NCBI GenBank assembly: GCA_001916715.1
Contig: MNSZ01000068.1
Span: 1-31,325, forward strand
Reading direction: 5' to 3'
DNA length: 31,325 nt
Source of the DNA: Firmicutes bacterium CAG:24053_14
Lineage (GTDB): Bacteria > Bacillota > Clostridia > Oscillospirales > Oscillospiraceae
Part shown: positions 1 through 6,820 of the stretch, one piece after another
How the letters are laid out: each line of letters begins with the position of its first letter
Position numbering within the stretch: position 1 is the stretch's first letter
The notes under the pieces: generated by a model
Told to the model about the DNA's origin: nothing
Database searches by the model: none
What the model saw: only the letters and a program-made list of their open reading frames with translations
Program-made: the position numbers and the translations under genes

Positions 1-1
1 A

Positions 2-223
2 TACCCTGTATTACAAACCCCTTGCCCACCCCAAAATGCTCATCGACGGTGTCCTCTCCGACGGGCTCGCCATTTTAGCGGGAGACTCCAAGATCGGCAG
101 GTGCTGCGCACCGGCGCTGATTTCAAGCTCAAATGCCTCGGCTGCGGGCATGAGGTCATGGGCGCGCGCAGCAAGTTCGAGAAAAATATCCGCGCCGTTG
201 AGCGCAGCGGAAAAATCATGTAA
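2..223 (+). pseudogene. C-terminal part of a DUF951-family zinc-finger-like protein, N-terminus abnormal or cut by window edge
   Basis: The frame ending at the TAA at 221-223 reads QVLRTGADFKLKCLGCGHEV followed by a basic tail, the conserved C-terminal half of the small (about 65 residue) DUF951 family, whose function is unknown. From about codon 33 (position 98) the match is clear. Upstream, the same frame is open but gives an arginine-rich sequence with no Met and none of the expected KKPHPCG-type N-terminal motif. Either a frameshift or a recombination or assembly junction lies near positions 75-98. I see the C-terminal motif directly; the broken N-terminus is inferred from what the family normally looks like. 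A terminator follows at once. Confidence 0.55.
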
Positions 224-247
224 AAAACCGCCCGTCAGGGCGGTTTT
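224..247 (+). terminator. Rho-independent terminator after the DUF951 gene
   Basis: Perfect 10-bp stem AAAACCGCCC / GGGCGGTTTT around the loop GTCA, starting 1 base after the stop codon. The A and T runs on each side let it work on both strands. Confidence 0.85.
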
Positions 248-356
248 AATATATTTGTGTACCGTCGATTGTGCACATCGGAGAAACTTGCGGAGCTTAA
301 CACATTGCCCGTCGGGAAGTGGTAAAATGAAAGAAAAGCTCAGGAGGTGCATCACC

Positions 357-605
357 ATGCGTGATCCGAATAAATTCAGGCGCGTCGCTCTGCCGGCGTT
401 TTTTGGCGCGGTACTCGTTTTACTCATTCTGAGCTCGTTTATCGCGTCGGAGGTGTTTGTTGCCGTTGCACTGATACTCGCAGCCGCGTTTGTTGCGCTG
501 TTTCTTATTTTCTGGCGCTGCCCGAGCTGCGGCAGACTCCTGCCCAACAGCGGCTTCCTCAAATGCTGCCCCTACTGCGGGCACAAATTCGACGAGAACG
601 AGTAA
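357..605 (+). CDS. Small membrane protein with C-terminal zinc ribbon
   Basis: 82 residues. The ATG at 357 has a strong AGGAGGTG site 8 bases upstream; the in-frame ATG at 327 has none, so it was rejected. Residues about 10-52 form two closely spaced hydrophobic membrane segments. The tail carries CPSCGRLLP and, 14 residues later, CPYCGHKF: two CxxC knuckles of a rubredoxin-like zinc ribbon, probably on the cytoplasmic side. Such membrane-plus-zinc-ribbon miniproteins are common in Clostridia and mostly uncharacterised, so no function is assigned. It stands alone, after the DUF951 terminator and before a repeat whose hairpin may end its transcript. Confidence 0.8.
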   Translation: MRDPNKFRRVALPAFFGAVLVLLILSSFIASEVFVAVALILAAAFVALFLIFWRCPSCGRLLPNSGFLKCCPYCGHKFDENE

Positions 606-806
606 TTTTTATGAAAAATTTTGACGCACCCATTGGCTCCCTTGCGTAAAGGGAGGTGGGTTGCCGCATAGCGGCAAGCCGGAGGGATTGTCTGTCGAAC
701 CTATCTCCGCACTTCCGACGATAATGTTGGGGCGAGCAATGCTCGCCCATTTTTTATGGTTTTGCCCGTACTTTCCGGTCGGGACACTGCAATAACCGTA
801 TCCGTA
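606..806. repeat. Dispersed intergenic repeat, copy A
   Basis: This stretch has no gene. It is built of modules also found at 22330-22708: a CTCCCTT...AAGGGAG hairpin, GGAGGGATTGT, CTTCCGACGAT, the palindrome GGGCGAGCAATGCTCGCCC (730-748), and a 51-base block (756-806) that matches 22658-22708 with 6 differences by eye. Modular repeats of this kind, with inverted cores, are common between genes in gut Clostridia. No protein is encoded, so if mobile it would need to be moved in trans. Confidence 0.7.
730..756. terminator. Hairpin with T-run inside repeat copy A
   Basis: GGGCGAGC-AAT-GCTCGCCC followed by ATTTTTTA. It has the form of a rho-independent terminator for the zinc-ribbon gene, although it belongs to the repeat family; copy B lacks the T-run. 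Confidence 0.5.
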
Positions 807-823
807 GGCGCGACAAACGCCCT

Positions 824-946
824 TTACGCAGCGCTGCTGAGAGTGCTGCTCATCATTTCCGACGGGCGCGCGGTGAAAAATTCCTCGCAGCTTATAGTCT
901 CGTTGTGCTTGTCCAGGGTTATGTCGGTGCAGAGAAAGGGCTTCAT
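824..946 (-). pseudogene. Short ORF, probable N-terminal remnant of an unknown protein
   Basis: A 40-codon minus-strand frame starts MKPFLCTDITLDKHNE and has AAAGGGA 7 bases before the ATG, so the start looks genuine. The beginning resembles the start of a longer clostridial hypothetical protein that I cannot name. The frame stops abruptly at 824-826, just beyond the edge of the 606-806 repeat, which suggests the gene was cut by that repeat. No domain is visible and no function is assigned. Confidence 0.35.
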
Positions 947-1034
947 ATCGGGTTCCCTTTGTCTATGACTACCTCCGTTCGGGGGCATGCTTTGAATTTG
1001 CCACACTATTCAATTGCTTGCAATAATTTTTGGC

Positions 1035-3038
1035 TCATATAAGCCCGTATTCCTCAAGGCGCTTGTAAAGCGTTCCGCGAGATATCGAAAGCTCGTTTGC
1101 TACCTTGGTCTTGTTGCCGTTGTATTTCATCATAAGCTCACGCAGCTTCTGCCCTTCAAGGTCTCTGTAGCTGCCAGCCAGCAAGCCGTTTGCGGCAGCC
1201 GGCTGCGGCTCCTCAGAGCGCTGACCGGCTCCCGTGAGAAGATCATACACATCCGTCGGGATGCTCGCGGGACTTATGAGCGGCTGCTTTGCATACACCG
1301 CGCAGCGCTCGACGATGTTCCGGAGCTCTCTGACATTGCCTGGCCAGTCGTAGCCGCAAAGCAGCGCCGTGGTCTCGTCGGTGAAACTCACCGGTCTGCA
1401 CACGCCCTTTGCGGCAAGGCGGGAAACCATGTGTTCTACGAGCGCAGGAATATCATCGGTCCTGTCGCGCAGAGGCGGAATGACGATCTTCGCTATATTG
1501 AGCCTGAAATAGAGATCGGCACGGAAATTGCCGTTCTGCACGCACTGCCAGAGGTCCTTGTTCGTGGCGGCGACTATGCGCACATCGAGAGGTATATACC
1601 GGCTGCCGCCGAGACGGGAAACAACGCCGTCCTCGAGTATCCGCAGCAGAGCCCCCTGCATGGACAGCGGCAGCTCGGCGATCTCGTCGAGGAATATCGT
1701 GCCGTTGTTTGCCTGCTCAAACTTTCCGGCATAGCCACCCTTCTGCGCGCCGGTGAACGCCCCGTTTTCATAGCCGAAAAGCTCGCTGTTCATGAGCTCG
1801 CTCGGAATCGCGGCACAGTTTACGGGGACAAACGGACCATCGCTTTTCTTGCTGGCGGCGTGGATGGACTGGGCGAAAAGCTCCTTGCCGGTGCCGCTTT
1901 CGCCGGTTATGAGCACATTGCTGCCGGCTTGGGCAACATCTCTGCCGAGCTCCTTGAGCTTTTTCATGCAGTCAGAATCGCCGATTATGCTGTCAAACGA
2001 ATATCTGAGCGTCTGTCCTGCGGCTTTGCCGGCAGGGGCTTTCTTTTTGCCTGCCCGCACGAGGGTGCACTTTATCCCGCTTGCCCGATTGTCGATATTA
2101 ACGAGCTCAAAATGTATGGAGTAGAAATACGACATACCGTCGGCATTGGCGAGCAGTATCTCTCTGCCGAGCACCTCGCGCCCCTCAGAATACTTGAGCG
2201 CGAAGGTGAGCTCGGGCATGAATGTCCGTATATTCTCAAATAAGCCGCGGTTTGCGCGCTTGTTGAACTCGGTCTCGAAGTTGCGGTTCGTGAATACCAC
2301 ATCGCCGTCCTTATCCATCACGATGACTATATCGCCGGCGGTGTACATCATCGACCAAAGCAGCTTGTGCCGCGTTTCCATGAACGGATAGGACACCCTC
2401 ATGGTCATGTCGTTTGAATCGAGGAAGAAAATGAGCTGTTTTTTCAGAAACACCGTGTATTTGCTTTTAGGCGCGAAAATGAGGTTGCTGCCTCTGAAAT
2501 TACGGATGTCCTCCTCCTCGTAGCGCGCAAAGCAGGCGTAGTCGGCGAATATCTCAAGGTAGTTTTCCTCTCCGACACGGCACAGCGATTCGCCCGGCTT
2601 ATTCCAGCAGAGATTGGCGACAAAGCAGCCGACATTTTCGACCGTGAACTGCGTGCCGTGGCGCAGTCCCTTTCTCTTCAGCTCCTCCAAAAGCTGCGGC
2701 GAGCCCGCCGTGCGGAAGGTGGACAGATTGTTGTCCAGATAGAATATCGCGCAGTCAAGCTCGGCAAGCGCGTCTTCCTTCTTTATCACGAAGTCGTCGA
2801 GCAGGGCGAGCTTGAATTTCGTAAATGTAGATACATTCTCAAAGACCCGAAAGTCGCGGTGCTCGTCGCCGAGGGCGGGGAGGCGGCAGTCAACATTGTG
2901 CTCTACCGAGCGCTGCCACTCGCTCACGAAATCGGAATAGCCCTCCGAATCGGCAACGGGCTGACCGCATATCACGCGCTCTTTCAGCTCGCGCAGGTAT
3001 ATGTCCCGCTCGGGGGAATAGATCTGATGCAGATTCAT
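1035..3038 (-). CDS. Sigma-54-dependent transcriptional activator (PAS, AAA+, Fis-type HTH)
   Basis: 667 residues. The ATG at 3038 follows GGGAGGT at 4 bases; the upstream in-frame ATG at 3068 lacks a site. Residues 1-225 form an uncharacterised, possibly GAF-like sensing region. A PAS domain spans about 228-330 (GDIVIVMDKDGDVVFTNRNF). The AAA+ domain (about 350-580) has Walker A GESGTGKE (379-386), the sigma-54-contacting loop GAFTGA (426-431), Walker B GTIFLDE (446-452) and the FRADLYFRLN segment. A Fis-like helix-turn-helix closes the protein (about 628-667). Known for the family: such proteins bind upstream palindromes and use ATP to open sigma-54 promoters. It is divergent from rpoN, and three -24/-12 promoters lie in the next 15 kb, so it is the likely activator of this metabolic block, perhaps sensing its substrate or acyl-CoA. 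The ligand is unknown. Confidence 0.95.
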   Translation of the reverse strand: MNLHQIYSPERDIYLRELKERVICGQPVADSEGYSDFVSEWQRSVEHNVDCRLPALGDEHRDFRVFENVSTFTKFKLALLDDFVIKKEDALAELDCAIFYLDNNLSTFRTAGSPQLLEELKRKGLRHGTQFTVENVGCFVANLCWNKPGESLCRVGEENYLEIFADYACFARYEEEDIRNFRGSNLIFAPKSKYTVFLKKQLIFFLDSNDMTMRVSYPFMETRHKLLWSMMYTAGDIVIVMDKDGDVVFTNRNFETEFNKRANRGLFENIRTFMPELTFALKYSEGREVLGREILLANADGMSYFYSIHFELVNIDNRASGIKCTLVRAGKKKAPAGKAAGQTLRYSFDSIIGDSDCMKKLKELGRDVAQAGSNVLITGESGTGKELFAQSIHAASKKSDGPFVPVNCAAIPSELMNSELFGYENGAFTGAQKGGYAGKFEQANNGTIFLDEIAELPLSMQGALLRILEDGVVSRLGGSRYIPLDVRIVAATNKDLWQCVQNGNFRADLYFRLNIAKIVIPPLRDRTDDIPALVEHMVSRLAAKGVCRPVSFTDETTALLCGYDWPGNVRELRNIVERCAVYAKQPLISPASIPTDVYDLLTGAGQRSEEPQPAAANGLLAGSYRDLEGQKLRELMMKYNGNKTKVANELSISRGTLYKRLEEYGLI

Positions 3039-3152
3039 GTGTACCTCCCACAAAAATATACTGGACAAAATCGAACAAATATGATAGCTTGTAACAAGAG
3101 CACTTCGTTAATAAATTTGTAAATTGTTCCAAAGTGCTTATTTTTCATTATT

Positions 3153-3181
3153 ATACTAACAGAACTGAGTTTTGAAGTCAA
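3153..3181 (-). promoter_or_regulatory. Sigma-A promoter of the sigma-54 activator gene
   Basis: Minus strand: TTGACT (3181-3176), 17-base spacer, TAGTAT (3158-3153), followed by a leader of about 110 bases to the ATG. The palindrome at 3187-3222 ends 6 bases upstream of the -35 box, a position suited to autoregulation. Confidence 0.65.
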
Positions 3182-3186
3182 GGGGC

Positions 3187-3222
3187 TGTTCAAAATTGTT
3201 CAACAATTGAACAATTTTGAAC
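3187..3222. promoter_or_regulatory. Large palindrome, probable binding site of the activator
   Basis: Perfect 16-bp arms GTTCAAAATTGTTCAA / TTGAACAATTTTGAAC around CAA. It contains TGTTCA at 3187 and 3197 (10 bases apart) and TGAACA at 3208. The same TGTTCA element recurs in the etf/MFS divergent region. There is no T-run and it lies between two divergent genes, so an operator fits better than a terminator. Confidence 0.65.
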
Positions 3223-3263
3223 TGATCGGGAGCGCTTTTTCAGCGTCAGTGAGGTGATTGGAC

Positions 3264-4604
3264 TTGCGCAGCAGCCAGCGATTTGAAACAACACAGAATC
3301 AGCAGCAGAAAATATCGCAGAGCACCATACAATCATGCAGGATTCTTGCCATGACTACGGACCAGCTTTCGCAATATGTAAAGGAGCAGGCGATGGAAAA
3401 TCCGGTGATCGAGCTTGGCGACGATCCGTGGAGCAGCGAGAGCCTGCGCATGGACGATTCGGTGTTTGTCTATATTCGGGGCTCTTCGCCGAAAAGCTCC
3501 GCCGGAGAGGACGAACGGTTTGACGCAAGCCGCTGCTGCCGCAAAACGATAGAAACGCTGTGCGACCACCTTGTTTTGCAGTTACCCGCCAAGGGGTTGA
3601 GCCAAAAGGAGCGGGTGGCGTTCCGATATATGGCGCAGAGCATCGACCCGAACGGCTACCTTGACCTCGAACCCGAGGAGCTGAGCGGGCTTTTCGGATT
3701 GACTCAGGACAAAGCCGAGGGCCTCATGACCCTTTTGCGGCAGATGGATCCCGTCGGGGTGGGCGCACATGACCTGCGCGACTGTCTCCTTATACAGCTT
3801 GAAAAGGAGCATCCCGAGAACGCGCTTGCGCGAAGGATAGCCACGGACTGGCTCGAACTTCTGTCGAAAAACCAGCTTTCCGCTATAGCGGGGAAGTGCG
3901 GCGCGGACCTTGCGTCGGTAAAAGCCGCCGCGGAGCTCATCCGCAGCCTCGACCCCAGACCTGCCGGTCGTTTTTTCGAGACCGATGCGCCGTACATCAT
4001 CCCCGATGTGAGCGTTGAAAAGGTCGATTGCGGATATATTCTGAAGTCAAATCAGCAGTCGCAGATATGCCTTAATATCGACGAGGGCTACCGCGGCATA
4101 TTAGGCGGCGAAAGCAATGACGCAGCGGAATATCTCGACGAAAAGTACCGGCAGGCGTATTTTCTGAAAAGCTGCATCGAAAACCGCCACAAAACGCTCA
4201 TGAGGGTCGCCCGAGAGATATTTGAGACGCAGAAGATGTTTTTCTACCGCGGCGAGGAATATCTGAAGCCGCTTACGCTCAGGCAGATAGCGGACGCGCT
4301 CGGTATGCATGAATCGACCGTGTCACGGGCTGTGCGCGGCAAGTATATCCGGTGCCGGTGGGGTGTGTATGAGCTTAAATATTTCTTTTCAAACAAGCTT
4401 GCTCCCGCGGCTGACGCGGCGGCGCAGAACCCGATAGCGCTGATAAAGCAGCTCGTTGCGTCGGAGCCGAAGGACAGCCCTTACAGCGACCGGCAGCTCG
4501 CCGAGCTCCTTGCCGAACGGGGCATTGCCGTATCGCGGCGCACGGTCGTAAAATACCGCGGCAAAGCCGATATAAGAAGCTCCTCGGAACGAAAACAGTA
4601 TTAA
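3264..4604 (+). CDS. rpoN: RNA polymerase sigma-54 factor (RpoN)
   Basis: 446 residues from a TTG start at 3264, chosen because GAGGTG (3251-3256) sits 7 bases upstream; the TTG at 3258 would be too close. Region I is the Gln-rich N-terminus (about 5-50, ending ENPVIEL), which binds activators. The core-binding region spans about 85-250 (DPNGYLDLEPEEL, DPVGVGAHDLRDCLL). The DNA-binding part includes the HTH LRQIADALGMHESTVSRAVRG (about 337-357). The C-terminal RpoN box reads SRRTVVKYRG, a slight variant of ARRTVAKYRE, and recognises the -24 element. It directs transcription of the -24/-12 promoters found nearby. Location beside an activator of its own class is notable; rpoN is more often found with housekeeping genes. 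It ends in a terminator shared with the convergent etfA. Confidence 0.96.
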   Translation: MRSSQRFETTQNQQQKISQSTIQSCRILAMTTDQLSQYVKEQAMENPVIELGDDPWSSESLRMDDSVFVYIRGSSPKSSAGEDERFDASRCCRKTIETLCDHLVLQLPAKGLSQKERVAFRYMAQSIDPNGYLDLEPEELSGLFGLTQDKAEGLMTLLRQMDPVGVGAHDLRDCLLIQLEKEHPENALARRIATDWLELLSKNQLSAIAGKCGADLASVKAAAELIRSLDPRPAGRFFETDAPYIIPDVSVEKVDCGYILKSNQQSQICLNIDEGYRGILGGESNDAAEYLDEKYRQAYFLKSCIENRHKTLMRVAREIFETQKMFFYRGEEYLKPLTLRQIADALGMHESTVSRAVRGKYIRCRWGVYELKYFFSNKLAPAADAAAQNPIALIKQLVASEPKDSPYSDRQLAELLAERGIAVSRRTVVKYRGKADIRSSSERKQY

Positions 4605-4633
4605 AAAAATCCTCCCGATCGGGAGGATTTTTT
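4604..4633. terminator. Bidirectional terminator between rpoN and etfA
   Basis: A perfect 30-base palindrome: AAAAAATCCTCCCGA followed by its exact complement ending TTTTTT. It overlaps the last base of the rpoN stop codon and lies 14 bases beyond the convergent etfA stop codon, so it can serve both. Confidence 0.92.
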
Positions 4634-4647
4634 GCTGTGACAAGGGT

Positions 4648-5550
4648 TCAGCCTATGAGAGCTGTGAGAGCGGGAATGATCTTGCGCAGGTCGCCCACGA
4701 TGCCGTAGTCGCAGTATTTGAAGATGGGCGCCGCTTCGTTCTTGTCAACGGCGATTATGGTGCCGGCGCTGCTTATGCCCACGACATGCTGTATCTGACC
4801 GGAGATGCCGACGGCGATGTAGGTCTCGGGCTTTAGCATTGCGCCGGAAACGCCGATGTAGCGCTCCTTGGGCAGCCACTGTTTCTCCTCTGCCACGGGA
4901 CGGGTGCAGCCGAGCTCCGCGCCAAGCTTTGCGGCAAATGCCTTGCACAGCTCAAGATCGGATTCCTCGCTTGCGCCTCTGCCGACGCCAACTACGAGCT
5001 TTGCAGCGCCGAGGTCGCAGCCGGAGGCCTCCTTTTCGCGCCTTTCGACGAGAGTCACACCGGCCGGTGGCTCTGCGGATATCTCCTCCGCGGCTGCGGG
5101 CTCGAGGCTGTCCGACGCGGAAAATGTGCCAGCGCCGACGCAAACGACCGCCGTTTCCGCGGAGCGCTCCTCGTTGAATGCAGCGCCGCCGAACACCATG
5201 CGCTTTGTTATCACGCGCCCGCCCTCTACTCTCAGCTCGGATACATCGACCTGAGCCGCGGTTTCGAACTCGGCTGCCGCGTGAGCCGCTATAAGGCGGG
5301 AGTTTTTGCTGCAATCGAGCAGGATAACATCCGGTGCGAGCTCTTTGCACAGCTTAACGATGGTGGGGATGAGCTGCACCGCGCTCTCGCCGCCGCAAAG
5401 CCTGTAAGCCTTGGCTGCGTTTGAGGGGCTTTCCACGGTATGCGGGCATATAAGGATGACCTCGCCGGCTATTCCGGCAGCGCCGGAGGTCAGCTCGTTC
5501 ATTGACTTTTCGTTGAGTGCGATCACGACCGCACGATTAAGTTTTTCCAT
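4648..5550 (-). CDS. etfA: Electron transfer flavoprotein subunit alpha (first copy)
   Basis: 300 residues, a little shorter than usual EtfA (about 320-340). The C-terminal FAD domain is clear: LVVGVGRG (about 185), GCTRPVAE, VGVSG-type loop with GAMLKPETYIAVGISG, VDKNEAAPIFKYCDYGIVGD near the end. The N-terminal half is the divergent alpha/beta domain. GGAGG lies 6 bases before the ATG. It follows etfB with a 22-base gap in one operon, read from the sigma-54 promoter at 6417-6431. The heterodimer carries electrons between a dehydrogenase or reductase and other carriers in the cytoplasm. Its partner is probably the CaiA-like acyl-CoA dehydrogenase (9203-10354), encoded on the divergent arm of the same control region. 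Confidence 0.93.
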   Translation of the reverse strand: MEKLNRAVVIALNEKSMNELTSGAAGIAGEVILICPHTVESPSNAAKAYRLCGGESAVQLIPTIVKLCKELAPDVILLDCSKNSRLIAAHAAAEFETAAQVDVSELRVEGGRVITKRMVFGGAAFNEERSAETAVVCVGAGTFSASDSLEPAAAEEISAEPPAGVTLVERREKEASGCDLGAAKLVVGVGRGASEESDLELCKAFAAKLGAELGCTRPVAEEKQWLPKERYIGVSGAMLKPETYIAVGISGQIQHVVGISSAGTIIAVDKNEAAPIFKYCDYGIVGDLRKIIPALTALIG

Positions 5551-5572
5551 GATGATCCTCCATTTTTCGTTA

Positions 5573-6334
5573 TTACAGGAGCGCCTTCTGGATGAGCTCG
5601 TAGAACGCCTTGATGTCGTCCTCTGAGTCTCCCTTTATGACTTCCTGACGGCGGTCGGTCTGCTCGGGAGCGAGAATGCCGAGAGACTCTACGGCGCACG
5701 GCTGACCGGCGCTTTCCGTGATCTCGGCGGGCTTCTTGCCCGCGCCCATGATGTCCCTCATGCTGGGGATCTTCGACGGGCAAATATCGCTTGTTACGCT
5801 CAGCACCGCCGGAAGGCGGACATCGAGCACCTCGGCGCAGTCCTCAAGCGTGCGCTCCACGCGCACGGTACCTTCTGCGCCCGCGCTTATGCCGCTGACG
5901 GCATTTACATTGGCTGCGCCGAGCAGCGCGCCGAGCATTGCGCCGGTCTGCTGGCGGTACATATCGCCCGAGCCCTCGCCGCATATTACGAGATCCGCGC
6001 CGCCCATGGCGTCGATGGCGCTCCTGAGCGTTTCGGCAACGGCATAGCTGTCGCCCATATCCAGTCCCTCGCCCTTAACGGCGACGAATTTTGCCGGACC
6101 TCTGGACAGGGCGGCTTTTCTCACCTTTCCGTTTTCGACCCTTTCGCCGCCCACGGTAAGGGCGATGACCTCCGCGTTTTCGTAGGACGCGGCGGCTCTC
6201 ATGGCAGCCTCGATCGCATTGCAGTCATACTGGCTGACGGCAAAGGGGACCCCGTCGAGATTGAGTGTTCTGTCGGCATTGACCTGTATCTCGCTCTCTT
6301 CCGGTACGATTTTAAAACATACTACTATTTTCAC
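5573..6334 (-). CDS. etfB: Electron transfer flavoprotein subunit beta (first copy)
   Basis: 253 residues from a GTG start at 6334, with GAGGTG 5 bases upstream. The N-terminus MKIVVCFKIVPEES and the segment VICGEGSGDMYRQQTGAMLG (about 114-133), which holds the nucleotide-binding loop, identify EtfB. It is the first gene of the minus-strand operon; etfA follows 22 bases later. The leader from the -24/-12 promoter is about 70 bases. Compared with the second EtfB (20292-21080), this copy has SGDMYRQQ where the other has SLDGATGQ in the nucleotide loop, so the two pairs are not recent duplicates and probably serve different partners. Confidence 0.93.
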   Translation of the reverse strand: MKIVVCFKIVPEESEIQVNADRTLNLDGVPFAVSQYDCNAIEAAMRAAASYENAEVIALTVGGERVENGKVRKAALSRGPAKFVAVKGEGLDMGDSYAVAETLRSAIDAMGGADLVICGEGSGDMYRQQTGAMLGALLGAANVNAVSGISAGAEGTVRVERTLEDCAEVLDVRLPAVLSVTSDICPSKIPSMRDIMGAGKKPAEITESAGQPCAVESLGILAPEQTDRRQEVIKGDSEDDIKAFYELIQKALL

Positions 6335-6416
6335 ATTATCACCTCATACGAGTTGTTGCGCAAATCCCTGCGGCAGCGTGACTTACCGCACCGATATTGC
6401 TTTGCTTTTTTATGCA

Positions 6417-6431
6417 GCAAGTTTCATGCCA
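6417..6431 (-). promoter_or_regulatory. Sigma-54 (-24/-12) promoter for etfB-etfA
   Basis: The minus strand reads TGGCATG-AAAC-TTGC, with GG and GC separated by exactly 10 bases as the consensus TGGCACG-N4-TTGC requires. Expected transcription start is near 6406. The palindrome centre is about 145 bases upstream, a normal distance for a sigma-54 activator. Confidence 0.85.
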
Positions 6432-6526
6432 TTTATAAGAAAATTAGTTTTTACAGCATTTTCTTATACATATACAATTTGTTTGTCATTATAATTCGGG
6501 GGAAATGCACGGCAATTGCACATGAT

Positions 6527-6574
6527 TGTTCAGGCATTGTCAATGTTTGTTCAAACATTGACAATACGTGTTCA
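6527..6574. promoter_or_regulatory. Upstream activator site: 30-base palindrome plus phased TGTTCA repeats
   Basis: Perfect 14-bp arms ATTGTCAATGTTTG / CAAACATTGACAAT around TT (6536-6565). Superimposed are three direct copies of TGTTCA at 6527, 6548 and 6569, exactly 21 bases apart (two helical turns). The TGTTCA element is shared with the palindrome at 3187-3222 upstream of the activator gene, which points to the same protein binding both. Confidence 0.7.
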
Positions 6575-6728
6575 TCCGATATACTGAACGATAGCGGCGC
6601 AGACTTTGCCCGCGCCGCCGTATCTTTGCGGGGCTTTGACATTAATCTATCAAAATGCACAAATGCTATGCCGACATATTGTTGACTATCCACAGATATT
6701 GAAAATATCCTTTGGTTTTTATCATTTC

Positions 6729-6743
6729 GGGCACGGTCCTTGC
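6729..6743 (+). promoter_or_regulatory. Sigma-54 (-24/-12) promoter for the MFS-to-CoA-ligase operon
   Basis: GGGCACG-GTCC-TTGC followed by T; only the first base differs from TGGCACG-N4-TTGC, and the GG-to-GC distance is exact. Predicted start near 6755 gives a leader of about 66 bases. The palindrome centre lies about 200 bases upstream of the start. Confidence 0.87.
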
Positions 6744-6820
6744 TGGTTAATTAATCGTCTTAATCGTCAAGCAGTTTCGGATCGACTGCGACAGAGAAAA
6801 AACTAAAAGGAGAATTATTC

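Larger units (their letters stand above)
6335..6820. promoter_or_regulatory. Divergent control region between etfBA and the MFS operon
   Basis: No gene is credible in these 486 bases; the ORFs here lack ribosome sites and family resemblance. The region is AT-rich and holds two back-to-back sigma-54 promoters (6417-6431 minus, 6729-6743 plus) with one palindrome (6536-6565) between them, so a single bound activator could serve both directions. Confidence 0.8.

Noticed and set aside
36..356. N-terminal extension of the zinc-ribbon protein (ORF open from 36)
   Set aside because: It passes through the DUF951 coding frame and a terminator; the strong ribosome site and ATG at 357 define the gene.
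1014..2243. 409-codon plus-strand ORF
   Set aside because: Antisense shadow of the sigma-54 activator, with no family resemblance or ribosome site.
3188..3222. Terminator between the activator and rpoN genes
   Set aside because: The two genes diverge, so no transcript needs ending there, and the palindrome adjoins a promoter.
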